Below, in pieces: positions 51,479-60,168 of a stretch of DNA of 64,000 nt. The notes below the pieces were generated by a model. The model searched no databases. It saw only the letters and a program-made list of their open reading frames with translations, and was not told the DNA's origin. The DNA lies in NCBI GenBank assembly GCA_034142505.1, contig JAWZDV010000062.1, positions 124,001-188,000 on the forward strand, written 5' to 3'. The position numbers and the translations under genes are program-made. Numbering within the stretch: position 1 is the stretch's first letter; every line of letters begins with the position of its first letter. This stretch comes from Hungatella_A sp034142505 (lineage in GTDB: Bacteria > Bacillota > Clostridia > Lachnospirales > Lachnospiraceae).

Positions 51479-51506
51479 ATTATACTAAATATATGGAAAA
51501 TGTCAA
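51479..51506 (-). promoter_or_regulatory. Consensus promoter of the antitoxin RNA
   Basis: Minus strand TTGACA (51501-51506), 16 bp, TATAAT (51479-51484). It has no gene other than the short antisense transcript in front of it. Confidence 0.78.
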
Positions 51507-51522
51507 ATGAATCACTGTAAGT

Positions 51523-52578
51523 TCATCCCCGTGCTGCAGAGTCATACACATACTTTGCCTTATCATGCACACTGCTGCCCTCCAGCAATCTGGTTTTATA
51601 ATACACCTTCACCGTTTCCTCCTCTTTCTGGTCCATCTGCCGCAGCAAATATCGGACTGCCGCCAGATGGCGTTTCGAGTGGGTCCCTTTCACCAGCGTC
51701 AGTTCCAGCCCCGGTATGCTGACCGGGGGAAGGGCATCGAAGCCCAGCAGTGATATCTGTCTCGGAATCTGAATCTGCCGCTCCAGCAGCGCCTTGCTCA
51801 CGCCGAGGGAAATCACCGAGCTTTCCAGCACGAAGGCGGAGGTCTTCTTTAACCCCTCATCCAAATGCCGGCTCATGGACTCGTATACCTCGTCCACACT
51901 GCTGCCCAGATACCAGATCCGGCTGCTGGCGTCCCCGCACTCCCGTCTGGCCATCTCCTGCACGAAAGCTTCTCTCCGCTCCCCGAAATTAAAAATCTCG
52001 ATATTCTCCGCCAGATAGATAATATGGCTGTGCCCCTTGTCCACCAGATAATCCACCGCCCGGCTGATCCCCTCCCGGTTGTCAATCAAAAAGCTGTCAA
52101 CACCCTCCTCATAGAACAGATTATCTCCCGCCACAATCGGCACATGCAGATTCAAAAACGGGTAAATATCACCGCGCCGCATCTCCGCCGCCATCATGTA
52201 GATTCCTTTCACCTCCAGGCTTTTACACTCCCCAATCAGTTCCTCCAGCCCCTTTTTCCGCTCCTGAATAATCCGGTAATGAAAGTCATACCCAGCCTGT
52301 CTCACCGTCCGCTCGATCTCTTCCATCACAGGCTGCTTTCGGCCGCTACGGTTCATAATGATTCCATCTTTCATGTAATTAATCATCATCACTGCGCCGC
52401 CGGTTTTTTGATTCAGCGCCTGATATTCCTGCAGCCGTTCCTCTTCCTTTTTTCGAATGAAATCTAAAACTCTCTTCTTCGTCGCCTCGTTAATCCCCGG
52501 CCGGTCATTGACCGCCAGCGAGACTGTGGCGGCCGACACGCCCAGCTCCCTGGCAATTTCCTTTAACTTTACGCGCAT
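51523..52578 (-). CDS. LacI family transcriptional regulator
   Basis: 351-residue LacI/GalR-type repressor from ATG 52578 (GGAGGTGG upstream; the longer frame from 52641 has no ribosome site). HTH: VKLKEIARELGVSAATVSLA, VNDRPGINEATKKRV. Periplasmic-binding-like domain: GIYMMAAEMRRGDIYPFLNL, HVPIVAGDNLFYEEGVDSFL, DNREGISRAVDYLVDKGHSH, LGFDALPP. The first 60 residues after the HTH (EERLQEYQALNQKTG) are a longer linker than usual. It is upstream of and co-oriented with the bgl PTS operon, separated from it by the toxin and RNA loci; the effector is probably a sugar. Confidence 0.9.
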   Translation of the reverse strand: MRVKLKEIARELGVSAATVSLAVNDRPGINEATKKRVLDFIRKKEEERLQEYQALNQKTGGAVMMINYMKDGIIMNRSGRKQPVMEEIERTVRQAGYDFHYRIIQERKKGLEELIGECKSLEVKGIYMMAAEMRRGDIYPFLNLHVPIVAGDNLFYEEGVDSFLIDNREGISRAVDYLVDKGHSHIIYLAENIEIFNFGERREAFVQEMARRECGDASSRIWYLGSSVDEVYESMSRHLDEGLKKTSAFVLESSVISLGVSKALLERQIQIPRQISLLGFDALPPVSIPGLELTLVKGTHSKRHLAAVRYLLRQMDQKEEETVKVYYKTRLLEGSSVHDKAKYVYDSAARG

Positions 52579-52733
52579 TTGCCGCCACCTCCATTCTCCA
52601 CCGATATCTATCATTATATCCTGCCACATAAAAAAAGACAATCCTGACGATTATCTCCACATCACCCAAAATCCATGCTACAATGAAAATACCATAAATG
52701 AACCCTGGACATCCAAAGAGGAGTGATACCCAT

Positions 52734-53657
52734 ATGAATAATATTTCCACGATTCAATTTCACACAGGAACCAAAGAAGAGCTCCTGCCAAACTATACCT
52801 CCGAATTCCCCTATATCGCCTCCCGCTGCTGTCTGGACCAATATATGGAGCGGTACGTCCCCTGGCATTGGCATAAATCGGTGGAGCTGTTTTATATGAA
52901 GAGCGGCACGGTGGAATACAGCACGCCGAAGGGGAAAACCCTGTTTCCGGCAGGACATGGTGGACTGGTCAACTCTCACGTGCTTCACATGACAAGGCCC
53001 ATGAGCCAGACGGAAGACAATATCCAGCTGAACCATATCTTCGATCCCGATTTTCTGGCCGGACAGCAGGGCGGGCGGATTGAGCAGAGGTACATCACGC
53101 CGTTTACCACGGCGCCCCAGCTGGAAATCATTTCCCTGTCACCGGATGACCCGGAGCAGGCGGGAATACTGGCGGACATTCGGGCTGCTTTTGAGCTCTC
53201 CGAGCAGGACTTCGGTTACGAGATCCGGCTGCGGGCCGTTCTGGCGGATATCTGGCTGCGGATTTTTGCACTTGTACAGCCGCTTTTGGAGGAACATGCC
53301 AGCTACGATAAAGCCAATGATAAGATCAAGTCCATGATGGTCTACATCCACGAGCATTATGCAGAAAAGCTGCCCATCTCCGAACTTGCCGCGGCGGCCT
53401 ATTTAAGCGAGCGGGAATGTTACCGGGCCTTCCAGCACTGCCTTCATATGACACCGGTGGAATACATCAAAACCTACCGCCTCCAGATGGCCTGCCAGAT
53501 GCTGGCAGGGACACGGGAATCCGTCACAACCATCGGCCACGCCTGCGGTCTTGGAAGCAGCAGCTACTTCGGAAAAGTCTTCCGTGCCCACATCGGCTGC
53601 ACTCCCGTGGAATACCGCCGCACATGGCAGAATAATAGCATAAAAGGGCAGAAATAA
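52734..53657 (+). CDS. AraC family transcriptional regulator with cupin domain
   Basis: 307-residue regulator. N-terminal cupin-type sugar-sensing barrel (YVPWHWHKSVELFYMKSG, GHGGLVNSHVLH) and C-terminal double HTH (VYIHEHYAEKLPISELAAAA, YLSERECYRAFQHCL, TIGHACGLGSSSYFGKVFRA, FRAHIGCTPVEYRR). ATG 52734 has GAGGAG ten bases upstream; an earlier ATG at 52698 lacks a site. It is divergent from the LacI gene with a 155-bp gap, and may act on either flanking PTS operon. Confidence 0.9.
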   Translation: MNNISTIQFHTGTKEELLPNYTSEFPYIASRCCLDQYMERYVPWHWHKSVELFYMKSGTVEYSTPKGKTLFPAGHGGLVNSHVLHMTRPMSQTEDNIQLNHIFDPDFLAGQQGGRIEQRYITPFTTAPQLEIISLSPDDPEQAGILADIRAAFELSEQDFGYEIRLRAVLADIWLRIFALVQPLLEEHASYDKANDKIKSMMVYIHEHYAEKLPISELAAAAYLSERECYRAFQHCLHMTPVEYIKTYRLQMACQMLAGTRESVTTIGHACGLGSSSYFGKVFRAHIGCTPVEYRRTWQNNSIKGQK

Positions 53658-53731
53658 TATATTTCTCCAGCCAAGATTGCACTATAATGATATCACAAGG
53701 ACGACAAGCAATCACAACTGGAGGTGATACG

Positions 53732-53971
53732 GTGATTCGATTAAATATCCTGAACATGAAAGAATTCCTGCAGACAGTCAATGCCTGCAGCGGGTGCGTG
53801 AACGTCATGTCCTCCGACGGAAGAAAGGAAGACATCAACAAACAGTATGCAATCCAGAAGGAACTCTTGGAGAAGTACAATGAGAACAAAAACTCCCTGC
53901 ACCTCTCCCTGGATATTCCAAACTCAACCGATTATATGAACATTGTATCCTACTACATTGGGGATTGCTGA
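53732..53971 (+). CDS. Small conserved-type protein of unknown function
   Basis: 79 residues from GTG 53732 with GGAGG seven to eight bases before it. Acidic/polar, no signal or membrane segment. Begins VIRLNILNMKEFLQTVNACS with CSGCVN and ends NSTDYMNIVSYYIGDC; two Cys near residue 20 and one at the end. I do not recognise a family with known function. The strong ribosome site and codon use suggest it is real. It stands alone between an AraC gene and a convergent PTS gene. Confidence 0.6.
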   Translation: MIRLNILNMKEFLQTVNACSGCVNVMSSDGRKEDINKQYAIQKELLEKYNENKNSLHLSLDIPNSTDYMNIVSYYIGDC

Positions 53972-54046
53972 TCGTACTCGTATATTTCATCATGAGGGGC
54001 CCGGCTGCAGACTGCAGACGGACCCCTCCTCCTAAAACTTGTTATG

Positions 54047-55852
54047 TCACATGGTACATTGAAATATTTTCTCACCGGCCCGCACGGCACCTCCTGTTCT
54101 GATATCACTGATATCTCCATCCGGCCGAACAACAATACACGTGATATCGTATCCTTTTTCTATTAAGCTCTCTTTCTCAAAATGAATCAGCGGATCTCCG
54201 GTTTTCACAAGATCTCCCGCTTTCACCATCTCCTTCAAACCGTCTCCATCCAGTTCAACCGTGTCAATTCCAACATGAATCAGAAGCTCCGCTCCATTAA
54301 CCGCGCGAATGCCCACGGCATGGTGCATGGCGGCTATCACTTCCCCGTCACAAGGAGCCGCCACCTCCCCATTTTCCGGTATGATCCCAACTCCATTTCC
54401 ACAGATCCCCTTGGAAAATGTCTCATCCTTTACCTGGGAAAGCGAAATGACCGTTCCGCTTACAGGACTGTTTACATCAACCACGTCTGAGGTCTGCGCC
54501 TTTTCCTTCCGGGACCTGCCAAGAATAAACGGCAGCGAGAAGGAGACCCCGAAGGTGATCGCCGCGCAGATGAGTAACCGTACTACATTTCCAACCGGAT
54601 GATCTCCACCCAAGGCATTGGGAATGCTGAACAGGTTCGGCCAGATAAATCCGAAGTACTTCACGCCTAATAACACGCTGAAAAAACCGCCGATTCCGTT
54701 GCCTGCCATGGCGCTGATCATGGCGTTTCGGTTCTTGACCGTCACGGTGTACAATGCAGGTTCACTGATTCCAATAAATGCCGTAAATCCGGTTTCCACC
54801 GCAATGGCCTTGAATTTCTTATCCTTCGTGGTAAGCGCCGTACCAAATGCTGCCCCGGCTTCCGCCATATTGTGAAGAAACTCAATGGACAGAAGAAATG
54901 TAAATCCATAGGTGGTCACTTCCATCAATTCAATGGGGCTCAAAGACTGGTGGAGCCCTGTCAATGTCATAATCGGCATCAGGAAGCCGATGATCAGTCC
55001 GGCAAACGGTCCGAAGACATCAAGAAGCCAGGAAAATGCCGACGCCAATAAACTGGCCCCCCAGTTTCCAAGAGGAGCGACGATCATATAAGTCGCCGGA
55101 ATGGTAATCCCGAGAGACAGAAGGGGAACCAATAAAAGCTTCATAGAATCCCACTTGATGATCCGGTCAGCCAGCCGATGGACCACGCTCAATAAGAGCA
55201 CCCCCAGAAGAGTTGGAAAGATGGTGGACGCGTAGGAATAGAGCGGAACGTTCATTCCAAAAAAGGTAAGCGCCGCGTCTGCATCCACCATACTCATAAA
55301 GCTGGGATAAAGCAGGGCACCCGCCACACAGATAGCCAGGCCCTCATCAACCTTAAAGCGTTTGGCAGACGACCAGGCAATTAAAAACGGCAGAAAATAA
55401 AAGGCTATGTCGGAGATAAACTCAAACACCAGATACGTTCCACCCGTGCTGTCAGCAATGCCAAACGTCGTCAGCAGCAGACAAATACACTTCATCATTC
55501 CGGCTGCGCAAAAGGCCGGTATAATCGGTGAGATAATTGCCGTCAGCGTCTCTAAAATTAACTTAATCGAGAATTTCGTCTTCTCTTCTTTTGCCGTTTT
55601 TGCGGAGCAGTTCAGCAGCAGCGCGGCTTCGTCATAAATCTGCTCCACCCCCGTCCCCACAATCACCTGCAGCTGGTCCCCCTGTTTCGTGATCCCCATC
55701 ACGCCTTCCAAAGACTTAAGCGTCTTTTTATCAACCTTGTTCTCATCCAGAATATTAAACCGCAATCTTGTTATGCAGTGGGTAAAATATGTAATATTTT
55801 CATTGCCGCCAACGGCAGTTACAATCCGGCCTGCAAGTTCCTTTTTATTCAT
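54047..55852 (-). CDS. PTS beta-glucoside EIIBCA component (second copy)
   Basis: 601-residue fused transporter: IIB (1-80, Cys in FTHCITRLRFN), IIC (about 100-440; TGLHQSLSPIELMEV, GISEPALYTVTVKNR), IIA (about 465-601; His in LLIHVGIDTVELDGDGLK). Same architecture as the protein at 48910 but clearly different in sequence, so not a recent duplicate. ATG 55852 follows GGGGGGAT; the frame from 55906 overlaps the upstream GH1 gene. The GH1 enzyme encoded 14 bases upstream would hydrolyse its product. Probable regulator: the AraC protein at 58465. Confidence 0.92.
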   Translation of the reverse strand: MNKKELAGRIVTAVGGNENITYFTHCITRLRFNILDENKVDKKTLKSLEGVMGITKQGDQLQVIVGTGVEQIYDEAALLLNCSAKTAKEEKTKFSIKLILETLTAIISPIIPAFCAAGMMKCICLLLTTFGIADSTGGTYLVFEFISDIAFYFLPFLIAWSSAKRFKVDEGLAICVAGALLYPSFMSMVDADAALTFFGMNVPLYSYASTIFPTLLGVLLLSVVHRLADRIIKWDSMKLLLVPLLSLGITIPATYMIVAPLGNWGASLLASAFSWLLDVFGPFAGLIIGFLMPIMTLTGLHQSLSPIELMEVTTYGFTFLLSIEFLHNMAEAGAAFGTALTTKDKKFKAIAVETGFTAFIGISEPALYTVTVKNRNAMISAMAGNGIGGFFSVLLGVKYFGFIWPNLFSIPNALGGDHPVGNVVRLLICAAITFGVSFSLPFILGRSRKEKAQTSDVVDVNSPVSGTVISLSQVKDETFSKGICGNGVGIIPENGEVAAPCDGEVIAAMHHAVGIRAVNGAELLIHVGIDTVELDGDGLKEMVKAGDLVKTGDPLIHFEKESLIEKGYDITCIVVRPDGDISDIRTGGAVRAGEKIFQCTM

Positions 55853-55866
55853 GGCGCATCCCCCCA

Positions 55867-57327
55867 TCATTCTTCCCCATTGCTTGCTATACACTTCTGA
55901 TACCAAGTAAAGGATTCCTTTTTATATCTCTTGTTGGAGCCTTTTCCCTCATTATCACGATCAACGTAAATCACCCCATACCGCTTATCCATCGTCAATG
56001 GTCCGCAGGAAACAATATCAATAATCCCCCACATCGTATAACCAATCAGTTCCACGCCATCGTCAATAGCATCTTTCATAGCCCCGATATGCTTTTTCAA
56101 ATACTGAATCCGGTAATCATCATGTACCGTCCCATCCTCCAATTGATCAAAAGCGCCAAGTCCATTTTCCGCAATAAAAAGCGGAAGTCCATAGCGGTCA
56201 TACATTTTATTCAACTGAATCCGCAGGCCCTGGCTGTCCATCGTCCAGCCAAAATCACTCTTTTCCAGATACGGATTCGCATATACGGAACCCGCCATAT
56301 TGCCTACGGTAACCTCCGCCGCCTCATCCTCGGTTGCTATCTGGGACGCGTAATAAGAAAACGATAGAAAGTCAACGGTATTTTCCCTCAGCAGGTCCAG
56401 ATCGCCATCTTCCATTTCTATGGTAACATGATGATCCCTAAAATATTTTAACATATACTTCGGATAAGCGCCTTTCGCCATCACATCAAAATAAAAGTAA
56501 TTGGAGAATTGCTCATCCCTAAACGCCTGCAATACATCCGCCGGCTTGCAGGTGCCCGGATAGATGGTAAATGCGGCAATCATGGCTCCGATGTTGTTCC
56601 GGCCAAGCATCTGTTTTGCCATCCGGACTATTTTGGCATTGGCGACAAACTGGTGATGCAGGGACTGGTAAATCGTGGTTTCCATATCCTCCGTTTCATC
56701 AATCAATACGGAAATGCCGTCCCAATGGGCAAAGCGGGCCGCATTAATCTCATTGAACGGAAGCCAGTAATCTACCATATCGCCAAATTCCGTGAACAAC
56801 ACTTTTACATATCTGACAAACAAATCCACCAGCCTGCGGTGTTTCCATCCGCCGTATTTTTCAACAAGACTGACCGGGATATCATAGTGTTGGATTGTTG
56901 CAAAAATCTTGATATCATTGTCCTTCAATGTGCGGAACATATCCCGGTAGTAGGCAAGCCCCTCCTCATTGGGCGTCTCCTCCTCCCCGGTTGGAAAAAT
57001 CCGGGCCCAGCAGAAGGACGTCCGGAAGATTTTCAGCCCCAGTTCTTTGAATAACGCGATATCCTGCTTATATTCATGGTAAAAATCAATTCCCCGTCTC
57101 AACGGATATAACTCAGTTCCCCCATCCGCAATGGCCCGCTCAAATTCCGCTCTTGTCAAATCCGATACGTAAGCTCTCTCATGATAGATCTTTTCAAAGT
57201 CCCAGGAAGGGTCAAGATAACGGCAATCCTGGGTGGTCATACCTTTTCCCCCCTCCTTAAAACCTCCATCCGCCTGGCTGCAGGCAATGGCCCCGCCCCA
57301 TAAAAAGTCACTGGGAAATGTTCTCAT
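55867..57327 (-). CDS. GH1 6-phospho-beta-glucosidase (second copy)
   Basis: 486-residue GH1 enzyme. Start MRTFPSDFLWGGAIACSQADG at ATG 57327 (AAAGGGGT upstream). The acid/base segment reads YWLPFNEIN, with Pro in the place of the usual Thr; the nucleophile is in FIAENGLGAFD; the phosphate-site segment is TMDKRYGVIYVDRD. An insertion near residues 45-70 (FEKIYHERAYVSDLTRAEFE) is longer than in the other GH1 protein here. First gene of the operon with the PTS at 55852. Confidence 0.92.
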   Translation of the reverse strand: MRTFPSDFLWGGAIACSQADGGFKEGGKGMTTQDCRYLDPSWDFEKIYHERAYVSDLTRAEFERAIADGGTELYPLRRGIDFYHEYKQDIALFKELGLKIFRTSFCWARIFPTGEEETPNEEGLAYYRDMFRTLKDNDIKIFATIQHYDIPVSLVEKYGGWKHRRLVDLFVRYVKVLFTEFGDMVDYWLPFNEINAARFAHWDGISVLIDETEDMETTIYQSLHHQFVANAKIVRMAKQMLGRNNIGAMIAAFTIYPGTCKPADVLQAFRDEQFSNYFYFDVMAKGAYPKYMLKYFRDHHVTIEMEDGDLDLLRENTVDFLSFSYYASQIATEDEAAEVTVGNMAGSVYANPYLEKSDFGWTMDSQGLRIQLNKMYDRYGLPLFIAENGLGAFDQLEDGTVHDDYRIQYLKKHIGAMKDAIDDGVELIGYTMWGIIDIVSCGPLTMDKRYGVIYVDRDNEGKGSNKRYKKESFTWYQKCIASNGEE

Positions 57328-57410
57328 AGCTACCCCTTTCTTCAACACAAAATTGTTATTGCCAGCTTCTAACCCTTATTATCCATGTTCATCCCGCAAA
57401 ATAAAATGAC

Positions 57411-57464
57411 ATTTACCTATATAACCAGTAACATATTTACAGGTTATATCAGTAAATGCCATTT
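57411..57464 (-). promoter_or_regulatory. Inverted repeat in the second GH1-PTS operon leader
   Basis: ATTTACCTATATAACC and GGTTATATCAGTAAAT (14 of 16 positions complementary), 13-14 bases apart, upstream of the GH1 gene. Probable operator of the AraC protein encoded just before, or a shared promoter control site. Confidence 0.5.
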
Positions 57465-57484
57465 ACTAACATTTCAAATACGTC

Positions 57485-58465
57485 TCAGCCCCGCAGACAG
57501 CCCGGCAGGCAGCCAAAAAATTGTTTGAATTTATGGTAGAAATAAGTCTGGTTGCTGATCCCGCACCGATGGCAGATCTCCCCAACCGGCAGCTTGGTAT
57601 ACTGAAGCATCTCCCGCGCGGCAAAAAGCTGTTGCTCCAGCTTTAATTCGCTGAAGGTATGCCCCGTTTTCTTCTTGATCATATTTCCCACATAGGTGTA
57701 ATTGTAGCCATATTTGCTGGCGATATCCCGCAGGGTACAGTCATTGTAATGGTCGTGAATTTCGTGAATCATCGCGGCCAGAATGGAATTTTCCTCCTTG
57801 TCGTAGGAGGAGTTGCTGTCATCCACCTCCATCATGCTCAAGTGCAGAAACATCATTCGGATGTATTCATTTAGCAGGGAGTAAAAGCCAACGGTTCTCT
57901 CCGAAAAATACAGGCCCAGCATCGATTTCATAGATAACTCAAACAGTTCATTGTGACAGCCGTGAAACAATAAAAAATGATTATGCTCCACCAAATGGTT
58001 GTAGTGATTCATGATAAAGCTGGAAATGGTTTTTTTCCGGTTCAGGGAACTAAGAAAATTTTCACTGTAATAATTCTCTTTCAATACAATATTGATCACA
58101 ATATCGTTCTCCCCTTTGTAATCAGCGCTATGTACCGTCCCCTCCTCCATAATGCACAAGTCTCCCTTACGCATAACGATTTCAGAGTCATTGATGTGAA
58201 AACAGCACTGCCCGCTATATACATAATTGATTTCCAGGTATTTATGACAGTGGGCCAATAATTCCGTATAACGCGACTCTTTGATCATCGAGACGCCCTC
58301 GTTCATAATCTCCTGCGTAAAATCGAATAAATAGATCTTCTGGTCTTTATGATCGACCTTCGGCATGGACCTGTACCGGACGGAAAGTTCATCCGGATGT
58401 GCCAAATGCCAGCATTCACTTTCCGTATTCGTTCTCAGAAATACATCTAATTCCTGCAGATTCAT
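57485..58465 (-). CDS. AraC family transcriptional regulator
   Basis: 326-residue AraC protein. The N-terminal sensing part has a cupin-like core (LLAHCHKYLEINYVYSGQCC, MRKGDLCIMEEGTVHSADY). The C-terminal double HTH shows DCTLRDIASKYGYNYTYVGN, MIKKKTGHTFSELKLEQQL and VGEICHRCGISNQTYFYHKF. ATG 58465 follows GGAGAAC. It is co-oriented with and immediately upstream of the GH1-PTS operon, so it is the likely activator. Confidence 0.9.
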   Translation of the reverse strand: MNLQELDVFLRTNTESECWHLAHPDELSVRYRSMPKVDHKDQKIYLFDFTQEIMNEGVSMIKESRYTELLAHCHKYLEINYVYSGQCCFHINDSEIVMRKGDLCIMEEGTVHSADYKGENDIVINIVLKENYYSENFLSSLNRKKTISSFIMNHYNHLVEHNHFLLFHGCHNELFELSMKSMLGLYFSERTVGFYSLLNEYIRMMFLHLSMMEVDDSNSSYDKEENSILAAMIHEIHDHYNDCTLRDIASKYGYNYTYVGNMIKKKTGHTFSELKLEQQLFAAREMLQYTKLPVGEICHRCGISNQTYFYHKFKQFFGCLPGCLRG

Positions 58466-58515
58466 AAATTGTTCTCCACATTATTACCCCCGGCGGACCG
58501 TGTCATAGACCACAA

Positions 58516-58560
58516 AGCAGTCCGGCCGGTGATCCCCTCCTCGTTGCAGGCCAGACTGCT
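58516..58560. other. Long inverted repeat upstream of the AraC gene
   Basis: AGCAGTCCGGCC (58516-58527) and GGCCAGACTGCT (58549-58560), 11 of 12 pairs, 21-base loop. No good T-run on either side; a leader structure or 3' end is possible. The rest of 58466-58680 shows no gene. Confidence 0.4.
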
Positions 58561-58685
58561 GGCCATAGCCTGTCTCTTGTTCTTTCCCAATATTCTTTAT
58601 GGAGGTAATTATATCCTTTTTAACGGAAAAAACCAACTGTTAATTTATATTTTACTTTATTTGGCAATGAATCCGTCGTTAAATG

Positions 58686-58735
58686 TTGACACATGTTAAC
58701 ATCGGTGGTATGATCGATGTATATTAACACATGTT
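58686..58735 (+). promoter_or_regulatory. TetR promoter with two operator-like sites
   Basis: TTGACA (58686-58691), 17 bp, TATGAT (58709-58714). ACACATGTT occurs at 58689-58697, overlapping the -35 within the near-palindrome TGTTGACACATGTTAACA, and again at 58727-58735 downstream of the start site. Probable autorepression. Confidence 0.7.
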
Positions 58736-58783
58736 CATATTCCTGGACACCCTTCACAAAATTTGATTCAGACGGAGATGACG

Positions 58784-59383
58784 ATGAAACAAACACCAAA
58801 GGAAAAACCATATCACCACGGAAATTTGCAGACAGAATTAATAGAAGAAGGGTTGGCGCTGATTCATGAAGAGGGACGGGGGAATTTTTCCCTGCGGAAA
58901 TTAGCCAAACGGATCGGAGTATCCCCAACCGCCTGCTACAATCATTATCAGACAGTTGACGATCTGTTACATGAGATGAAACAATATGTGATGGAGAAAT
59001 TCTCCGAAGCCCTGACAGCAGGGATGAATGATGAAGCAGCCGCCACAGCCCCTATGATAGGCATGGGGAAAGCTTATGTAAACTTTTTTGCAGAAAATCC
59101 CCATTACTTTACCTTTGTCTATGATAATGAGGACTACCGGATTACGCTGACGGAGGACAGCTTTGACGGGGATTTTGAGCCGTTTTGCATTTTTAAGGAA
59201 GCGGCCATCAAGAATATGACAGCATATCGGATTCCCGAAGAAAACTTTCATGATAATCTGGTATCCATGTGGGCCGCCACCCACGGCCTGGCAGCCATGG
59301 CGAATATGAAGGGATTTCACTACGATGGCGACTGGGGCCTGCTGGCGGAAAAACTGCTGTATACGAAAATTAATTTGCTCTGA
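58784..59383 (+). CDS. TetR/AcrR family transcriptional regulator
   Basis: 199-residue repressor. HTH: QTELIEEGLALIHEEGRGNF, SLRKLAKRIGVSPTACYNHY, DDLLHEMKQY. The C-terminal half carries the TetR_C_33-like MWAATHGLAAMANMKGF. ATG 58784 has GGAG six bases upstream. It is followed 71 bases later by the nitroreductase gene, an arrangement typical of redox- or xenobiotic-inducible pairs. Confidence 0.88.
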   Translation: MKQTPKEKPYHHGNLQTELIEEGLALIHEEGRGNFSLRKLAKRIGVSPTACYNHYQTVDDLLHEMKQYVMEKFSEALTAGMNDEAAATAPMIGMGKAYVNFFAENPHYFTFVYDNEDYRITLTEDSFDGDFEPFCIFKEAAIKNMTAYRIPEENFHDNLVSMWAATHGLAAMANMKGFHYDGDWGLLAEKLLYTKINLL

Positions 59384-59454
59384 TTAAAATCTATGATAAG
59401 AAAAATGCCAGAAAAAAAGAAAGAGAAAGAATGGCAGGAAAGAAGGAATACACA

Positions 59455-60123
59455 ATGACAATTTTAGAAGCAATCGAACAACGCCACTCCGTGAGAAAAT
59501 ACAAAGATAAACCCATCGAGGTCTCCAAAATCCAGGCACTGAATCAGGAAATAGAAGCCTGTAACCAGGAGGGAGGCCTGTCAATCCAGCTGGTCACGGA
59601 GGACCCGGATGTCTTTAAAGGTCTTCTGGCCCACTACGGTGGTTTCCGCGGCGTCTCAAACTACATCGCCCTCGTCGGTCCCGACGACAGCAGCCTGGAC
59701 GAAAAGGCAGGTTATTACGGCGAACGCATCGTATTAAAAGCCCAGCAATTGGGTCTCAACACCTGCTGGGTGGCTGCCACCTACAAAAAAGGCAGATGCC
59801 GGGCCGTGGTCACCTCCGGCCAGAGACTGGTCTGCATCCTGGCCATCGGCTACGGCGCCACCCAGGGCGTCCCTCACAAATCCAAACCCATGGAAAAACT
59901 GTGCCGGGTAAACACAGAACCACCACAGTGGTTTCAGGACGGCATGCACGCCGCCCTCCTGGCCCCAACCGCCATGAATAAGCAAAACTTTGTGATCACC
60001 CTGGACGGAGACCACGTCACCTATGAGGCCTTGAAGGGAACCTACACCAAAGTGGATTTAGGCATCGTAAAATATCATTTTCAAGCCGCCGTAGATGTCA
60101 GTGATTCCCTCCCAGAAAAATAA
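59455..60123 (+). CDS. Nitroreductase family protein
   Basis: 222-residue FMN-dependent reductase-like protein. Starts TILEAIEQRHSVRKYKDKPI with the conserved RHSVRKY FMN-phosphate motif; IVLKAQQLGLNTCWVAATYK and the C-terminal ALLAPTAMNKQNFVITLDGD follow, with the NKQ/N flavin-contact residues. It is one of the short nitroreductases often found with TetR genes; reduction of quinones or nitroaromatics is expected. ATG 59455 follows GAAGGA. It ends 45 bases before a convergent ABC permease gene. Confidence 0.9.
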   Translation: MTILEAIEQRHSVRKYKDKPIEVSKIQALNQEIEACNQEGGLSIQLVTEDPDVFKGLLAHYGGFRGVSNYIALVGPDDSSLDEKAGYYGERIVLKAQQLGLNTCWVAATYKKGRCRAVVTSGQRLVCILAIGYGATQGVPHKSKPMEKLCRVNTEPPQWFQDGMHAALLAPTAMNKQNFVITLDGDHVTYEALKGTYTKVDLGIVKYHFQAAVDVSDSLPEK

Positions 60124-60168
60124 TGCTGCGCTTGGTTCGTTCATAATCAGCCCCCGCTTGTTAAGCAG

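Noticed and set aside
53990..54030. Terminator after the 79-residue gene
   Set aside because: GAGGGGCCCG / CGGACCCCTC can pair with one mismatch, but there is no T-tract on either strand.
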